A stretch of 64,000 bases of DNA from Dactylonectria macrodidyma (taxonomy: Eukaryota > Ascomycota > Sordariomycetes > Hypocreales > Nectriaceae). This document shows positions 52,568 through 63,236 of this stretch, piece after piece. Positions within the stretch are counted from its first letter, which is position 1; each line of letters opens with the position of its first letter. The notes beneath the pieces are model-generated. The model saw only the letters and a list, made by a program, of their open reading frames with translations, was not told where the DNA came from and searched no databases. The stretch covers positions 620,001 to 684,000 of the forward strand of contig JAGMUV010000026.1 in the NCBI GenBank assembly GCA_020744425.1. The letters run 5' to 3'. The position numbers and the translations under genes are program-made.

Positions 52568-53059
52568 ATGGCCTCCGCGAACAAGGCGCATAACTACAAA
52601 TTTACCCTGGAAAAGTACATGCTTCTCCAGGAGCAGCACGCGGAGCTCTCCAACCACCTTCAGCAGATCCGACCCCGCAAGCAATCTACGAGTAGCATCT
52701 CGACTCGTTCCTCCAGCCCGTCGTCGTACAAGTCGCCATCACCGAAGCTGCATTCACGAAGCAGCGAACGGCAACCCTCGAGAGCGAAGGCGCCATGCAG
52801 CGGCCGGAACGAATCCCACCGCGACGCCGATACCCTCGACACCATTGTCAACGAGGAGGCGCTGTGCGAGATCTCCGCCGAGGAACAGCGACTATTCAAC
52901 GTCAACGAGAGCATCAAGCGCACGCTGACAGAGCTGCTGAACTGCGAAACGATCCGCGGCGACAATTCAATACGCATGTGGGCGCAGGTGAGACTGATGG
53001 AGACGGAGAAGGAGCTTCGATCAGGGCGCCGGAGAAGGAGCTCTCGTTGCACAGAATGA
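52568..53059 (+). CDS. Small conserved fungal protein
   Basis: A 163-residue protein from the ATG at 52568 (MASANKAHNYKFTLEKYMLL); the nine codons upstream belong to the leader. The N-terminal helix (TLEKYMLLQEQHAELSNHLQ) looks conserved. A Ser/Arg/Pro-rich disordered middle follows, then a second helical part (EEQRLFNVNESIKRTLTELL, MWAQVRLMETEKELRSGRRR) with coiled-coil character. I believe related proteins occur widely in Hypocreales with no assigned function. Single exon, clean frame, good codon use. No catalytic motif. Confidence 0.7.
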   Translation: MASANKAHNYKFTLEKYMLLQEQHAELSNHLQQIRPRKQSTSSISTRSSSPSSYKSPSPKLHSRSSERQPSRAKAPCSGRNESHRDADTLDTIVNEEALCEISAEEQRLFNVNESIKRTLTELLNCETIRGDNSIRMWAQVRLMETEKELRSGRRRRSSRCTE

Positions 53060-53744
53060 TCAAGACGGCAATCAGCTAGTTACCACCTTTATTCTTAATA
53101 CTAATTTTTGCATGGGCATTTGGCGTCTTGTGAGCGATTCCATGGTAGGATGGCTGCGAGGTTCACGCTTTGGGAAACAGGACCAAGGAGAAAAGCGAGC
53201 ATACTCGACATACGGTCCGGTAGGCGACACCCCAACAGCTCATATGAGCCCGGGCCTAAGTGCAAGTTAGGTACCGTCCTATATGCCGGGTTCTCTCCTC
53301 TTGACCGACCGACACGCCTGTCCGTCCTCTTGAGCCTCTTCCCACCTCCCTACGCCAGCGGTACTCCTCTTAACGAGGTTGCGACGAGAAGGCCTTCCTA
53401 GTCGGCCCGAGTGCGAGTTGGGTATGCTCCTCCTCTGCCTCCTGCCTCTGTGATGCTACGGCCCACCAGCTACCGCAGGCGCCACCCCAGGACTGGCTTC
53501 CGATTGCTGCGACTCATCTCCGATTCGCAGCCAACCGTGTCTTGCAGAAGGAGACGCATTACGGCGGCCACCGCGCTGGCGCGACCGCCCTGCACTCCTC
53601 CCACTACCCTGTACTGCTTCCATTATATATATCACCTCGTGCGGTGCGCTCTCCCTTTGGGGGCCGTATTCGATCTCGAGGCCAGCCACACGTAGTCACG
53701 TATGTCTTAACGAGCCCGCCACCTGAGATCGAATAGAGGTTAGC
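53060..53744. other. Intergenic region
   Basis: No gene recognised. GC-rich with several short frames on both strands; possibly old repeat sequence. Confidence 0.45.
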
Positions 53745-54212
53745 TGTCAGGGCTGGTTACACACAAGGGAGTGAAGAGGGCAGACACGCTGCAAGATAGC
53801 AGCTAGCTAGTAGGAATGATGCTGGTGACTGTATTGATCTCTGACCCCCCTTTTTGCCTTCTTCCTCTAGTAGCTCTTCTTATAGCCAGGTCTAGTATCC
53901 ATCCTTCCAATACCTTAGCTAGCTAGCTGTAGCTTAGCTGCTTAGGTCTAGCTAGTTTGATTGGTCTTCTTAATCCTGAGACTCCGGCCCGGCCGGGTCT
54001 CTCGTAACCCGGTCGGAGCTCTCGGATCCGGCCGGTTGCGCTTAGCCCGTGTTCCATAACTCCCTCAGCCACTTGCTAGCTGAAAGCTAGCTGTGGCAAA
54101 CCTGCGACGTAGCTGCGACCTTGTGGCTGTTAGGCGCGGCCGCCACTGTGTGACGGTGGATTTCTGCAGTTAGGGCCCCATAGACCCTTCTTGTGGCTTT
54201 TGGCCTCTGACA
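53745..54212 (+). repeat. Possible LTR (468 bp)
   Basis: Begins TGTCAGGGCTGG and ends GGCCTCTGACA, a TG..CA pair with a 6-bp inverted repeat TGTCAG/CTGACA. The interior is rich in GCTAGCTAG words. The flanks (TTAGC and ATCAC) do not match, so no target duplication supports it. Confidence 0.4.
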
Positions 54213-54299
54213 ATCACATGCTTCGTGGGCCACGGGCCTCCCAGTGCCACTGTGCTGTTTGGTGAGTTATTTTTTCTTCATCTAAAGTACTCGCTCGAT

Positions 54300-54543
54300 A
54301 TCGTAAGCGAGTGGATCAAAGAGTAACGATCTTATTATCCTTGCAGAATATCCCGAAGTCGGCGGAGTGGTGGCTTTTGTGCCCATCAAAGATCAAGAGG
54401 CGATGTCGAGCGATCAATCGATCCTTGATGTGTTTACTGAAGTATGACCATGCTAATAGAGATGATTCCAATAATTCCGATATCGAGCCAGTCTTGTCAA
54501 AGTTATAGATTGCAGCACACCCAAGACCATATTTCGTGATCAT
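54300..54543 (-). pseudogene. Fot/pogo-type transposase fragment
   Basis: Encodes FDKTGSISELLESSLLAWSY and RHRLLIFDGHKSHHSADFGI, FCKDNKIVTL, the second catalytic-Asp block of Fot1/pogo-like transposases (FDGHxSH). Cut at about 54316 before the third block. A neighbouring frame (54578-54916, LQEEFKRLKALISAHTT) could be another piece but sits on the wrong side for a continuous gene. Confidence 0.7.
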
Positions 54544-54577
54544 ATTTTCTACGAGCCAGAAGCAACCACTACTAACA

Positions 54578-55790
54578 TCAGATGTTCAGATTTAGCTCTC
54601 TGCTAATCGTCCTCACTCGTCTCATCAAGATGGACATTCGTATTGCTTTTTGTAATAAGCTTGTGGATCCTACTCTGGACGTAAGTTCACGTACCTTTAA
54701 CTCTGGCTCTGTGGAAGGCAAGCTGATTATGCAGCAGTCATTATGCGTCGTATGGGCTGAAATAAGAGCCTTAAGCCTTTTGAACTCCTCTTGGAGACGA
54801 TGTATCTCAACAAACAGCGCAGCATTCCTCGACTTCAACCCTTGCAGTCGGGCCTCTGCGGCCGGTTTTGTTGAGCCGTAACGAAGGAGACCGTCGAAAC
54901 TCTGGTCACAAGCCATCCGAATCGACGCGCGAGGCTGTTTGTCGTGGCCTCGTCAATGGTAGGAAAAGTCGCTGCGTTCGAAGCGCTGCGGTCGAGGGTT
55001 AACAGAAGTTTGTTAAGAATTTATATCATGAAGTATTACCTAGGTCTGCTCTAGAGAGTCTACTGTACCTGTGGAAATAAGTATGTGGACAGGGAAGGGT
55101 GTCATCGCGACATCGACGAACCCTTATATAACGGCTTTTCCACCACAAAAATACGATATCCACATACGGCTTGCAAGTATTGCGCTCCGGTTGTCGAAGC
55201 GTGGGAAACTCAAAGTCTCGGTAGTGTTGTATTCCGTGTGCGATGCCTGGATCCTCGAGCGCTGGTGTGGTGCACCTAGTCCTGTCTGGTTCAATACGCT
55301 CGTGACCCGACGGTAAATACGCTCGTGACCTCCCGTTACTACGCACTGACTTGGTATGGGGTTAGGTTGACAGCAGACGCCCCGCAGGTGATTATCGTGT
55401 TGGGTTAGCCCAAGCACCGAACCCCTTAGCCCAAACTATAACAGCTTTTGACCCGGTCTGGCACCGTTCACAAACGCCATCCTGAGAGACATATTCTCGG
55501 AGGCGCCCGCATGCCTTCGGCCAGCACAAGTATGCACCGGGTAGAGTATGTTGGAGAGCATTCACTGGTGGATTCGAGAAGTCACAAATCAACGGAACCT
55601 CGCGGGCACCTTCCAGCATAGCACGCCCTGACCTGACAACTTAGACTTGAGAAGCCACGACGCAGGCTTTGCCAACTGAAAGCTGTCGCATAGTACAATG
55701 CAGCGCCAAGTCACCGAGATGTGCAGTCCGCATCGGGAATACATACCACGAGCTGACCTGTCAGCTGAAAGTGTTAAGACGAGCCATGAC
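54578..55790. other. Intergenic region left of the hAT element
   Basis: No supported gene. Short frames only. An inverted repeat CTCGCT..AGCGAG near 54290-54312 (left of the Fot fragment) resembles the MITE subterminal word GCGAGTGGATCA. Confidence 0.4.
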
Positions 55791-55826
55791 CAGTGCTGCA
55801 TAGCCACGCGTGTTGTTTCATACTGT

Positions 55827-55922
55827 TTCATATGAAACTGAAACAGTCCCTGGACCCGGTTTCATACGAAACTGTAACTCTCCCAGTTTCATATGTTTCA
55901 GTCGGTTTCATATGTTTCATAT
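55827..55922. promoter_or_regulatory. Left subterminal GTTTCA/TGAAAC cluster of the hAT
   Basis: Eight or more copies of GTTTCA or its complement in about 95 bp, often as GTTTCATATGAAAC-type dyads. A matching cluster lies inside the right end. Subterminal repeats of this kind are transposase-binding sites in known hAT elements; binding here is inferred. Confidence 0.7.
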
Positions 55923-56016
55923 ACGCCCGATGAGTCCCAAATATCTTAGTACTTAACCAAGAAAATTTCGCAAACCAAATGCCTTCAACGCAGTTAGAAA
56001 CTTGCTAACAGTAAAT

Positions 56017-58335
56017 ATGTCATCAGCTTCGCCCGCTCCCTTGTTATCGGAGCCTTCTGACGAGGTCTTGGGACCTGCTTCGCCTGACTCTCCCGTTCCC
56101 GCCAAGCGCGCATTGCATCGTTCTCCCTCTGATCGGGCTGGCAAGCGCGCCAAAGGCCGTACAAACAAAAGCACTTGGAACGAGGCGCGTGACCCTTATG
56201 AAGAGAGAGGAGAGAAAGCTCGCGATACCTCATACCACGAAATTTGGTACTGCAAGCACTGCGACTCCACGAAAAAGCCTAATTCGGTAACGACGAACCT
56301 GAGCCGAGCCCGCAAGCACCTGCGGGACTTTCATGGCATCCGGGTTATCGAGCATGTAGAAAGGTCAGATCTGAAGAAGCGGCAACATGGCACCATTACG
56401 GATTTGTTTGGAAGCCAGGAGGAACGTCAAGCCAATCGAGACCTTAATGAGGAAAAATATTTGGCAAACGCTATTAATATTCCTGCATTCGAGGAAGCAC
56501 TCGCCAGGCTTCTTGCGGTTCGCAATATCGCCCACACATTCATCGAATACCCCGAGTTTCATGCTGTTATACTCTCCTGTAACTATATGGCCCGGGACGT
56601 CCTCCTACGCAGCCGCAGTGCGGTGCCGAAGCTTCTCGAAAAGACTTTCGCTCAACACAAACAAGGCCTCGTCAAGAAGCTTCATAATTCTCTCTCATCC
56701 ATGGTCCACTTCACCATTGACATGTGGACCTCATCGGAACAGAAGGCGGCATACCAGGCAATCGTGGTCCATTTTGTAGATGCGGAGACGAGAGAAGTCG
56801 CTCAAGCGTTATTGTCACTGCGCGAGTTCAAAGGAAGCCACAACGGGAAATTGCAAGCCAAGGCTTTCCTGGATGTTGTCGAAGAGTACGACCTCAGCGG
56901 AAAGGTTGGCTACTTTACGATGGATAATCACGATGCCAACGATACTATGCTTGACGATATCGCAAAAGAGATTGATGGTTTAGATCCGGTTGCCAGGCGA
57001 CTACGCTGCAGTGGCCACATCATGAACCTCATCGTTCAAGCCTTCCTCTTTCGGAGTAAGGCAAAGAAGATTCAGGAGGATGAGCAAGAGGGGATTGATG
57101 AGGCGTATGAGCGACTGTGCAGGCTATCCGAAAAAGAAGAAGGAGGAGTCATTACGAAGGCACAAGCCACCGAGGAATGGCGGGAGTTTAATGTTCTGGG
57201 GAAGCTCCACAACTTGTGCATGTATTCAAGGAGCTCTACCTGCATCTGCAACGACTTCAAGGCCAAGATTGGCAGGGCCTTGCCGAGGGACAATGATACA
57301 CGCTGGAATTCATGGTTTCGTCTTATTGACGTGGCAATTGAGAGGCGGGCAAAGTTTATGGATTGGATTCAAGAAAATCATGCCAAGATCGAGAAAGATG
57401 CGCTGGACCACAACGACTGGAACGAGCTCCGAGACATCCATGCGTTTCTACAACCATTTCACCAGATCTCGGTACGCCAAGGCCGGGAGAACACACTCGA
57501 TGAAGTTCTATCTCATATGGATTTCCTCCATCATCACTTCACGCAGGCTAAAGACAAGGCTTTCAGTAACCAACGCTTCTACGCTCGCTTTCACGTGGCT
57601 TGGCTAAAGTTCGAGAAGTATTATCAGCTTACCGAACAGGCCCCCGTGTACGTGGCCGGTATTCTCCTCCACCCAGCACTCCGGAAGAGCTATCTGAGTG
57701 AGCAGTGGAAGAGAAACCCAGCGTGGGTTAGCAATGCCGTGAAGTCTGTCAGAAAGATTTGGTCCACAGAGTACAAGAGCTACCAGCTCCCAGATCAACA
57801 ACAGGAGAAAGGGCAAGAACTGGACGAGTTCGATCGCTGGAGGCAGAAGGTGTACAGCACAGCGAGCGAGGTGAAGGATGAATTCGACCGCTTTATTTAT
57901 GTAAGTAATTTGAAGCCTTCTACCTAATGGCCAGGTTTTGACGATACTTGGCAGGGCTCACAAGTTGGGATTGGACAACAAACGGCCTTGCAGTGGTGGC
58001 TTGAACCGACCCAGCGAGAGAATTTCCCCCTCCTCTGCCGTATGGCCATTGACATATTCTGCATCCCTCCGATGTCTACGGAAGCAGAGCGAATTTTCTC
58101 AGGCGCAAGACGGCAGGTTACATGGGATAGAAGTAGCATGTCTGCCAAAATGGTAGAGGCATGTGAGTGCATTAAAAGCTGGATAAGTGTTCCAAAGGGG
58201 AAAAGCAGGCCGCTTCTTGCAGGGGTGTTTAGGGGAGCGGATGATATCGACGCGGCTGTAAGGATACTCCAAGAAGATATAGAGATGGGCAAGGGGGAAG
58301 AAAGCGATGGCGAGGCTAGCGAATTGGTAGCATAG
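56017..58335 (+). CDS. hAT transposase, apparently intact
   Basis: Exons 56017-57900 and 57955-58335 (54-nt intron, GTAAGT donor, TTGGCAG acceptor) encode 754 residues from the ATG at 56017 (MSSASPAPLLSEPSDEV). Domains: disordered basic N-terminus, BED zinc finger (IWYCKHCDS and ARKHLRDFH), first catalytic block VHFTIDMWTSSEQKAAYQAI, second KVGYFTMDNHDANDTMLDDI, the hAT signature RRLRCSGHIMNLIVQAF, and the block YYQLTEQAPVYVAGILLHPA. Exon 2 supplies the C-terminal dimerisation domain (ALQWWLEPTQRENFPLLCRM, IDIFCIPPMSTEAERIFSGA, RRQVTWDRSSMSAKMVEACE). There are no stops or frameshifts, and splicing rejoins DRFIY to GSQVGIGQQ. It is the best candidate for an active transposase in the window. 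Confidence 0.93.
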
Positions 58336-58445
58336 GTAGGTAGGCAATGCTAGACATCTTTGAGGTGCCTAGTGGTAAGGTGTATATCGGGTCCGAGCTT
58401 GCTAAAGAGAAGGGGAAGAAAACAAAGGAATTAGATATTGATTGA

Positions 58446-58535
58446 TATGAAACTGAAACCGGTTTCATATGAAACTGAAACTATACTGGCGTCCGGTTTC
58501 ATGAAACTGAAACTCACCCCAGTTTCAGTTTCATA
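58446..58535. promoter_or_regulatory. Right subterminal GTTTCA/TGAAAC cluster of the hAT
   Basis: About nine copies of TGAAAC or GTTTCA in 90 bp, including GTTTCATATGAAACTGAAAC. Mirrors the left cluster. Confidence 0.7.
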
Positions 58536-58554
58536 GCGTGTCTATGCAGCACTG

Positions 58555-58661
58555 ATTGCCAGCACCGCGTAGTCCCGCAAGTCTCCATCGTTCATCATGC
58601 TCAATTGCACCGCATCCCTCTTCCCCACGTTAAGCTGGAGGATCTGGAGGTTAGTGCACAT
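58555..58661 (-). pseudogene. LINE ORF2 start (endonuclease N-terminus)
   Basis: MCTNLQILQLNVGKRDAVQL then NDGDLRDYAVLAIS is the first strand-helix of an AP-endonuclease domain as in Tad-type ORF2. It overlaps the end of ORF1 by 11 nt. Cut at the hAT boundary before any catalytic residue after the first Asn. Confidence 0.8.
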
Positions 58662-60135
58662 TGCCGTCATGTAGTTGTCGTACTCGGCAGTTGCGACTGA
58701 GCGATTCGTGTGGTCCTCTGCAGAGAACGCACTTCGGCTCGATCGCCTGGCACTGTGTGTGGCGGTGTCCCGTTTCCGCACATTTGCCGCATCGCTGGGG
58801 TCTGTTGCAGGTGAAGGCTTTGTGACCAAGCTCCCAGCAGTTGTAGCATTGGACTGGGCCTTGGCGTCGCTCGAAAACGTTGGTGCTGGCCGACTCCCCA
58901 GCGAGGTGAAAGTATCTCTCTTCCAGCAAGCGTTGCGCATCGCTCACCTTCGTAACGTAGATCACCATCGAGCCGTAGGATTTCCCATTCTCCTTGTCGC
59001 TGAGCCACTGCATCTTGGCAATCGTCACTCCGTTCTCCTTTCCCAGCGCCTCCGCTGTGCCTGGCAGCACGTTGCCAGCTGCGTCCAGGACCGCTGCCCT
59101 GTTTGCGCCGTCAACTTTGACCGGATACAGTTGGTCCCTGAGGACTCTTGCGCCCTTGACTGCTGTCTTCTCTGCCGCTTCCTTGACGAGCTTCATCTCC
59201 GACTCGTCTCGGCAGATCACCTTAATACGGTCTGCGTTCTTTGCGTTCCTCACCACAGCTGCACACCTCCAGTCCTGTCGGCCCTCCTTCTTTCGCATCT
59301 CCTCCTCAATGGCCTGTCGAATTCCTCCCACTTGCGCTTTGCCCTTCTCCTCCTCGTTGACACGCGATGTGTCGATAGTGCAGAAGAGAGTATCCGTAAG
59401 TGTGGATGGTGTTGTTTGCATCGACGCGAGGGTTTGAAGGTTGCTTGGCTGGCTTGACGGCGGGGTACGGGCTACGTCTGCATACGATGGGTGCGGGCTC
59501 GTCTGGGCGCTGTTGGCCTGAATACTTTTGACCATCGCGTCTAGTTGCTCTCGCAACTGCTTTGTTTCTTCTGCCGCTTGTTCCCTCACCTGCCTGAGCT
59601 GTTCAATCAGCTGCTCGCGCATCTGTTTCATCTCACGTGCTGTCTGTTCCTGCATGCTTCTGGTTTCCTCGGCTTTCTTCCGGTCGTCAGCCGCCTCGGC
59701 CCTGACCGTCCGTATCTCCTGCTGGAGTTGTCGGATCATCTCCAGCTGATCGCTAATCACCTTTGTCGCTTTCTGCTGGTTCTCCATCAAAGCATCCCAG
59801 AGTCTCTCCAGCATCTGTTTCTGCTTGTTCATGAGATGGCTCGACGTTTCCTGGAGCATCGTCTGGAGCGTCGTCTGGAGCATCATCTGCATTAGCGATG
59901 AATCGCTGCGGGCCGCGCCATCCACAGCCTGCAGTCCCTCGTCCGCATTGTCCCAGTCGTTGTCGCCTGCTGCCACTTGCTTTGTGCCGGCATTCTTCGA
60001 TGTCCCGGCCTGGCTTGAGGCTACTTGCCAAAAATTTTGGGCTTTCGCGGTTGGTTTCACGGGTCTCGACGAGCGACGCGTCGCGGTCACCGAATCCCCA
60101 CCCGCGACCATGATCTCCTCGGCGGTCGCGTCCAT
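58651..60135 (-). CDS. LINE ORF1 (gag-like, CCHC knuckles)
   Basis: A clean 494-residue frame. Order: basic N-terminus (RRSSRPVKPTAKAQNFWQVA), a long coiled coil (roughly residues 110-205; MQEQTAREMKQMREQLIEQL and REQAAEETKQLREQL), an RRM-like middle (CTIDTSRVNEEEKGKAQVGG, VVRNAKNADRIKVICRDESE), and two or three zinc knuckles near the C-terminus (CYNCWELGHKAFTC, CGKCAETGHRHTQC, CVLCRGPHESLSRNC). This binds LINE RNA in trans-acting particles. Intact, but useless without ORF2 from another copy. Confidence 0.9.
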   Translation of the reverse strand: MDATAEEIMVAGGDSVTATRRSSRPVKPTAKAQNFWQVASSQAGTSKNAGTKQVAAGDNDWDNADEGLQAVDGAARSDSSLMQMMLQTTLQTMLQETSSHLMNKQKQMLERLWDALMENQQKATKVISDQLEMIRQLQQEIRTVRAEAADDRKKAEETRSMQEQTAREMKQMREQLIEQLRQVREQAAEETKQLREQLDAMVKSIQANSAQTSPHPSYADVARTPPSSQPSNLQTLASMQTTPSTLTDTLFCTIDTSRVNEEEKGKAQVGGIRQAIEEEMRKKEGRQDWRCAAVVRNAKNADRIKVICRDESEMKLVKEAAEKTAVKGARVLRDQLYPVKVDGANRAAVLDAAGNVLPGTAEALGKENGVTIAKMQWLSDKENGKSYGSMVIYVTKVSDAQRLLEERYFHLAGESASTNVFERRQGPVQCYNCWELGHKAFTCNRPQRCGKCAETGHRHTQCQAIEPKCVLCRGPHESLSRNCRVRQLHDGNVH

Positions 60136-60183
60136 CTCCCGGTGCCACGCTCACGGCAGCGCCAACCCGTTCTTTCGCCTAGA

Positions 60184-60217
60184 AGAGTGTAAAGAGTGTA
60201 AAGAGTGTAAAGAGTGT
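60184..60217 (-). repeat. 9-bp tandem repeat in the LINE 5' region
   Basis: Almost four units of AGAGTGTAA on the plus strand. Tandem repeats in the 5' region are seen in some LINEs. Confidence 0.7.
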
Positions 60218-61421
60218 CCATCGCATTATATTATAATACCTGTCAAGTGCATCAATAGTAGATTATTATTAGTAATATAATACTATAGGTTTTAGTTATA
60301 TATCTGAGAGCAAGCTTTTTATCTTCTTCGATAGCTTTACGAGCCGACTCACAGGCTGTAATACGAAGTCTTGTAATCACAAGCTGAAAAATGGGCGCTA
60401 GCATTAGTTGCTGCGAGTGTCTAGGCGGAGACTTCAGTCCTTTGTAGATCTTGCAGATCTGTTATCTGCACACTGACGTTTCTGGAACAAGAAACCTGTT
60501 TACGGGAGCTCCTTTCGCCACTCACCTGTCGATAGTCGACGGTAGAGTTTAATTCCTGTTGGGCAAAGGCGCATGATTGCACTCGCATCCCTGTTTTTTC
60601 ACCAAACCTTACTGCAACCTCGAGGACAATAGGTAGGCTAAACTGCCGCGATTTGCCAAGCATTGTCAAGACATCTTGATCCCTTCTAGTGAGGTCCACA
60701 ACTCAACTCCATGACAGAGGTGGCTTGGTTCCGGTAGCCTTGGGCCTACGGACCTAGCAAGTGTTGCAAGCATGGCGTTTTGTTGTTCCCTAAACTCTTC
60801 TATCGCATTGCCAGCTACGGCAAAAGTGAATGCGCACTCCGCTAATGCGTAGTGCAATATTGGCTTATGTGCTGAATGTGACATCTTCTGATGCCAGTGG
60901 CGCCCGACAACAAAGAACTCCTGGCAGGGGTGACCGGGGATGTAGCCATTTCGCTTGCGTCCTGGAGGTTCTCAACTTCGGTATTCACGATGGCGAGTAA
61001 GTCTCGACCACCCTCAAGTTGTAAATGTCTCTCTTCTATTTATAACTACTGGGTATCCTATGACATCCAAACCACCATCACCCCACCTTAATCAAGATCC
61101 AACACTCTTTCCAAACTGGGCCTGTACCTAGACATGGACCCTTGTGTGCATTCCCCTTCCCTCCCATAATTAAATGATTACGGCAACATTGCCGCGAGCA
61201 CTGATAGATCTCTTGTTTGCCTCTCCGTAGGAGGATATCCAACGAAAGTAAAAAAAGAGACGTCGCGACATGGAAACGCCCGGCCGCCCCAACTCCCTCT
61301 AATTTCCGACGGGAAGGTCTAGAAACCCCAAAAACAAACGCCACACTTGTAGGGATGACGAGCAATCCACGAAGATTAAGAAGAGGCCCCAAGACATGGG
61401 ACTTTAGACAAGGCCGAGTCT
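60218..61421. other. Intergenic region with an 83-bp element
   Basis: No complete gene. The minus strand at 60421-60800 has two protein-like pieces in different frames (EEFREQQNAMLATLARSVGP and VLTMLGKSRQFSLPIVLEVA), perhaps a decayed gene interrupted by the 83-bp element. An AT-rich stretch lies at 60225-60300. Confidence 0.4.
60801..60883 (+). mobile_element. 83-bp ultra-short element, second copy
   Basis: Starts TATCGCATTG and ends CTGAATGTGACA; flanked by a perfect TCTTC duplication (60796-60800 and 60884-60888). About three quarters of the bases match the reverse complement of 12883-12965, most strongly GCTACGGCAAAAGT and CACTCCGCTAATGCGTAGTG. Confidence 0.8.
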
Positions 61422-63236
61422 TTAGCTGCGGGGATCGTTCTGGCTGCTGGCGGTGATGCGGGTCCGGGGCGGCTCGGGTATATCGTGGTGGTTGTTGACG
61501 CCATAGCTGGGGGGACGGGGTGGGTAGCCGTAGGTGGCCTCGTCGCCGTCGTCGTCTTCGAGCTTGCTGCCGTCCATGTCGAGGCCGAAGCCGCTGGTGG
61601 GACGGCTCTGGCGGTAGATCGTTGTAGCGATGACCACGCCGCCGGTGCTCGACACCTTGGCCATGTCCATGTCGCGGCCATCGTCGGAGGATTGCGCGGT
61701 GGCTGTTGCGACGAGGGAGATTTCGGCGTCGGTACCGTGGGGCGAGGGCGGAGCCACGGGCATCCTGTTCATTTGGTGGGTTGAGGCGTGAGGATCGCGG
61801 CCCCCGCGGCTGCCGTTTTCGTTGAAGTTGTTGGTGCTGGTCTGGCTGCCCGAGCCGGCGCTGTCCTTGGAGGTGACCCACTGGATGACGAGGGCAGAGA
61901 AGAGGACTGGAGGAAGTTAGGGGTTGAATATGCTGGGAGAGGAATACGAGGTACCGACTGTCAGAGTTACAGCACATGAGGCAAACCCAGCCAGGCTCTC
62001 CGTTGAGAGCCATCAGGACGCTCAGGTTGCTGAGATTCCATTAGTATTTCATCTTTTATTTGAATGCCATCGGGGGCCCAGGGGGGTTGGTTCTTACATA
62101 ATGCTGCTGAGCAGGGTGCAACAAGAACCGACAAAGGTACGGAACGCGACGTTCTTAAGACGTTCGTTGGCGGGGGTCTTGGGCATGTTCTTGAACGAGT
62201 ACAGATCTATAGGATGTTAGATTGCAATTCCTTGGGGGTCTGGACATGGATATGTGAGACTGACTCTTGAGAGGGATGAGGAAAAGGATGGTGAGATAGA
62301 TGTTGACGATGGCGTCGAAGGTGATGAGGGGAATCATGGAGATACTCCGCATGCCAATGATGCAAACTCCGTTCTCGTCGATCCTGGCAATTCGGCTGCG
62401 AGCATGTTGGTTAGTTGAGGTTTCCAGGTGGACCCTGGTGGTGGATGGCTTACAAGATAAAGTTGAGGATGACGACGACGGTGTAGAGGCCAAGCATGCC
62501 AAACGAGTTAAAACAGTAGAGCTTCGACTGAAGGCGGGTCTTAGGAGTGCCACGAATGATGTGCTAACAGTGGTCAGCATCACGTCGAAATGTGGTTGGG
62601 GTTGAGTCTGTGACTTACAGCCTTCTCGACAAGGAAAACGTAAATGAACTGAGGAAAGAGTTAGTGGTTATACTCGAGCTTAATATCGGACGCAATGACT
62701 TACAATCTGCGAGCATGTTAGTCCATGTCACACATGTTCTCCGTAGGGAGATGAGCGACTGACCTTGGTGGTGACGTAGCAGACGAGGCAGAGCAGAATG
62801 GCGCCGTGGCACAGAGCATAGCTCGAGTTGACGCCAAATATTTGCTGCAGAATGGCGGTGACGATGACGAAAAGCATGGAGTCGACATAAATGGCGAAGA
62901 CGACTGCGGGTTGTTTAGTGTCACGCAAGATGGCGGAGTCTCTGGGAGCAAACAGTGACTTACGCCAGACCACGAATGGTAGATTGGTCCATACTTTGAT
63001 GGCAGTACATCTTTGGTCTACAGGCTCGTCAGCAGTCATCCAGAGATTATCTTGGTCCAGCCCAGGACGCCAACATGTCGGGGGGCGGGCTTCTTACAGA
63101 GGCAGATGGAGAGGACGGAGATGGAGGCGAGGGCGACGAGCAGGCCCATGACGTCGCCGGCAATGGGCACAGGGGCACCGCCCTTGTCAGAGCGGTCCAC
63201 CATGTATGACAACAACGCAGATGGAGTTGGAGCCAT
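61422..63236 (-). CDS. Fungal multi-pass membrane protein, 10 exons
   Basis: Exons (minus): 63098-63236, 62964-63017, 62764-62903, 62704-62706, 62619-62648, 62454-62563, 62265-62395, 62098-62206, 61959-62029, 61422-61906; all introns are GT-AG and the sum is 423 residues in frame. Membrane segments: AGDVMGLLVALASISVLSIC, FAIYVDSMLFVIVTAILQQI, GAILLCLVCYVTTK, FNSFGMLGLYTVVVILNFIF, IPLITFDAIVNIYLTILFLI, FRTFVGSCCTLLSSI and DILFSALVIQWVTSK, about seven in all. Motifs VEKAHIIRGTPKTRLQSKLY and NGEPGWVCLMCCNSD are typical of a fungal family with no assigned function; seven-pass topology suggests a receptor or sensor. The C-terminal 130 residues are disordered and cytoplasmic. Start MAPTPSALLSYMVDRS is the only suitable Met. 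Exon 4 is just three bases. Confidence 0.88.

Larger units (their letters stand above)
55791..58554 (+). mobile_element. Complete hAT transposon (2,764 bp)
   Basis: Both ends carry CAGTGCTGCATAGnCACGC in inverted orientation (19 bp, one mismatch: C left, A right). Between them is a full-length transposase with one intron and two clusters of GTTTCA/TGAAAC repeats. The 8-bp flanks (GCCATGAC and ATTGCCAG) do not match, so a target duplication is missing, which hints at a rearrangement after insertion. Confidence 0.9.
58555..60217 (-). mobile_element. Tad-like LINE, 3' part missing
   Basis: Holds a 5' region, a full ORF1 and only the first 35 or so codons of ORF2. LINE copies usually lose their 5' end; here the 3' end is lost, exactly at the right terminus of the hAT element. 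Confidence 0.8.

Noticed and set aside
58675..59457. Plus-strand frames across the LINE ORF1
   Set aside because: Antisense shadows of a GC-biased gene; no domain, and ORF1 has coiled coil and zinc knuckles.
60421..60884. A small gene starting at 60884 on the minus strand
   Set aside because: Its first 28 codons are the 83-bp element, and the rest needs a frameshift. No family recognised.
61078..62013. Long arginine- and proline-rich frame on the minus strand
   Set aside because: It is a shadow of the membrane-protein gene's last exons in another frame.
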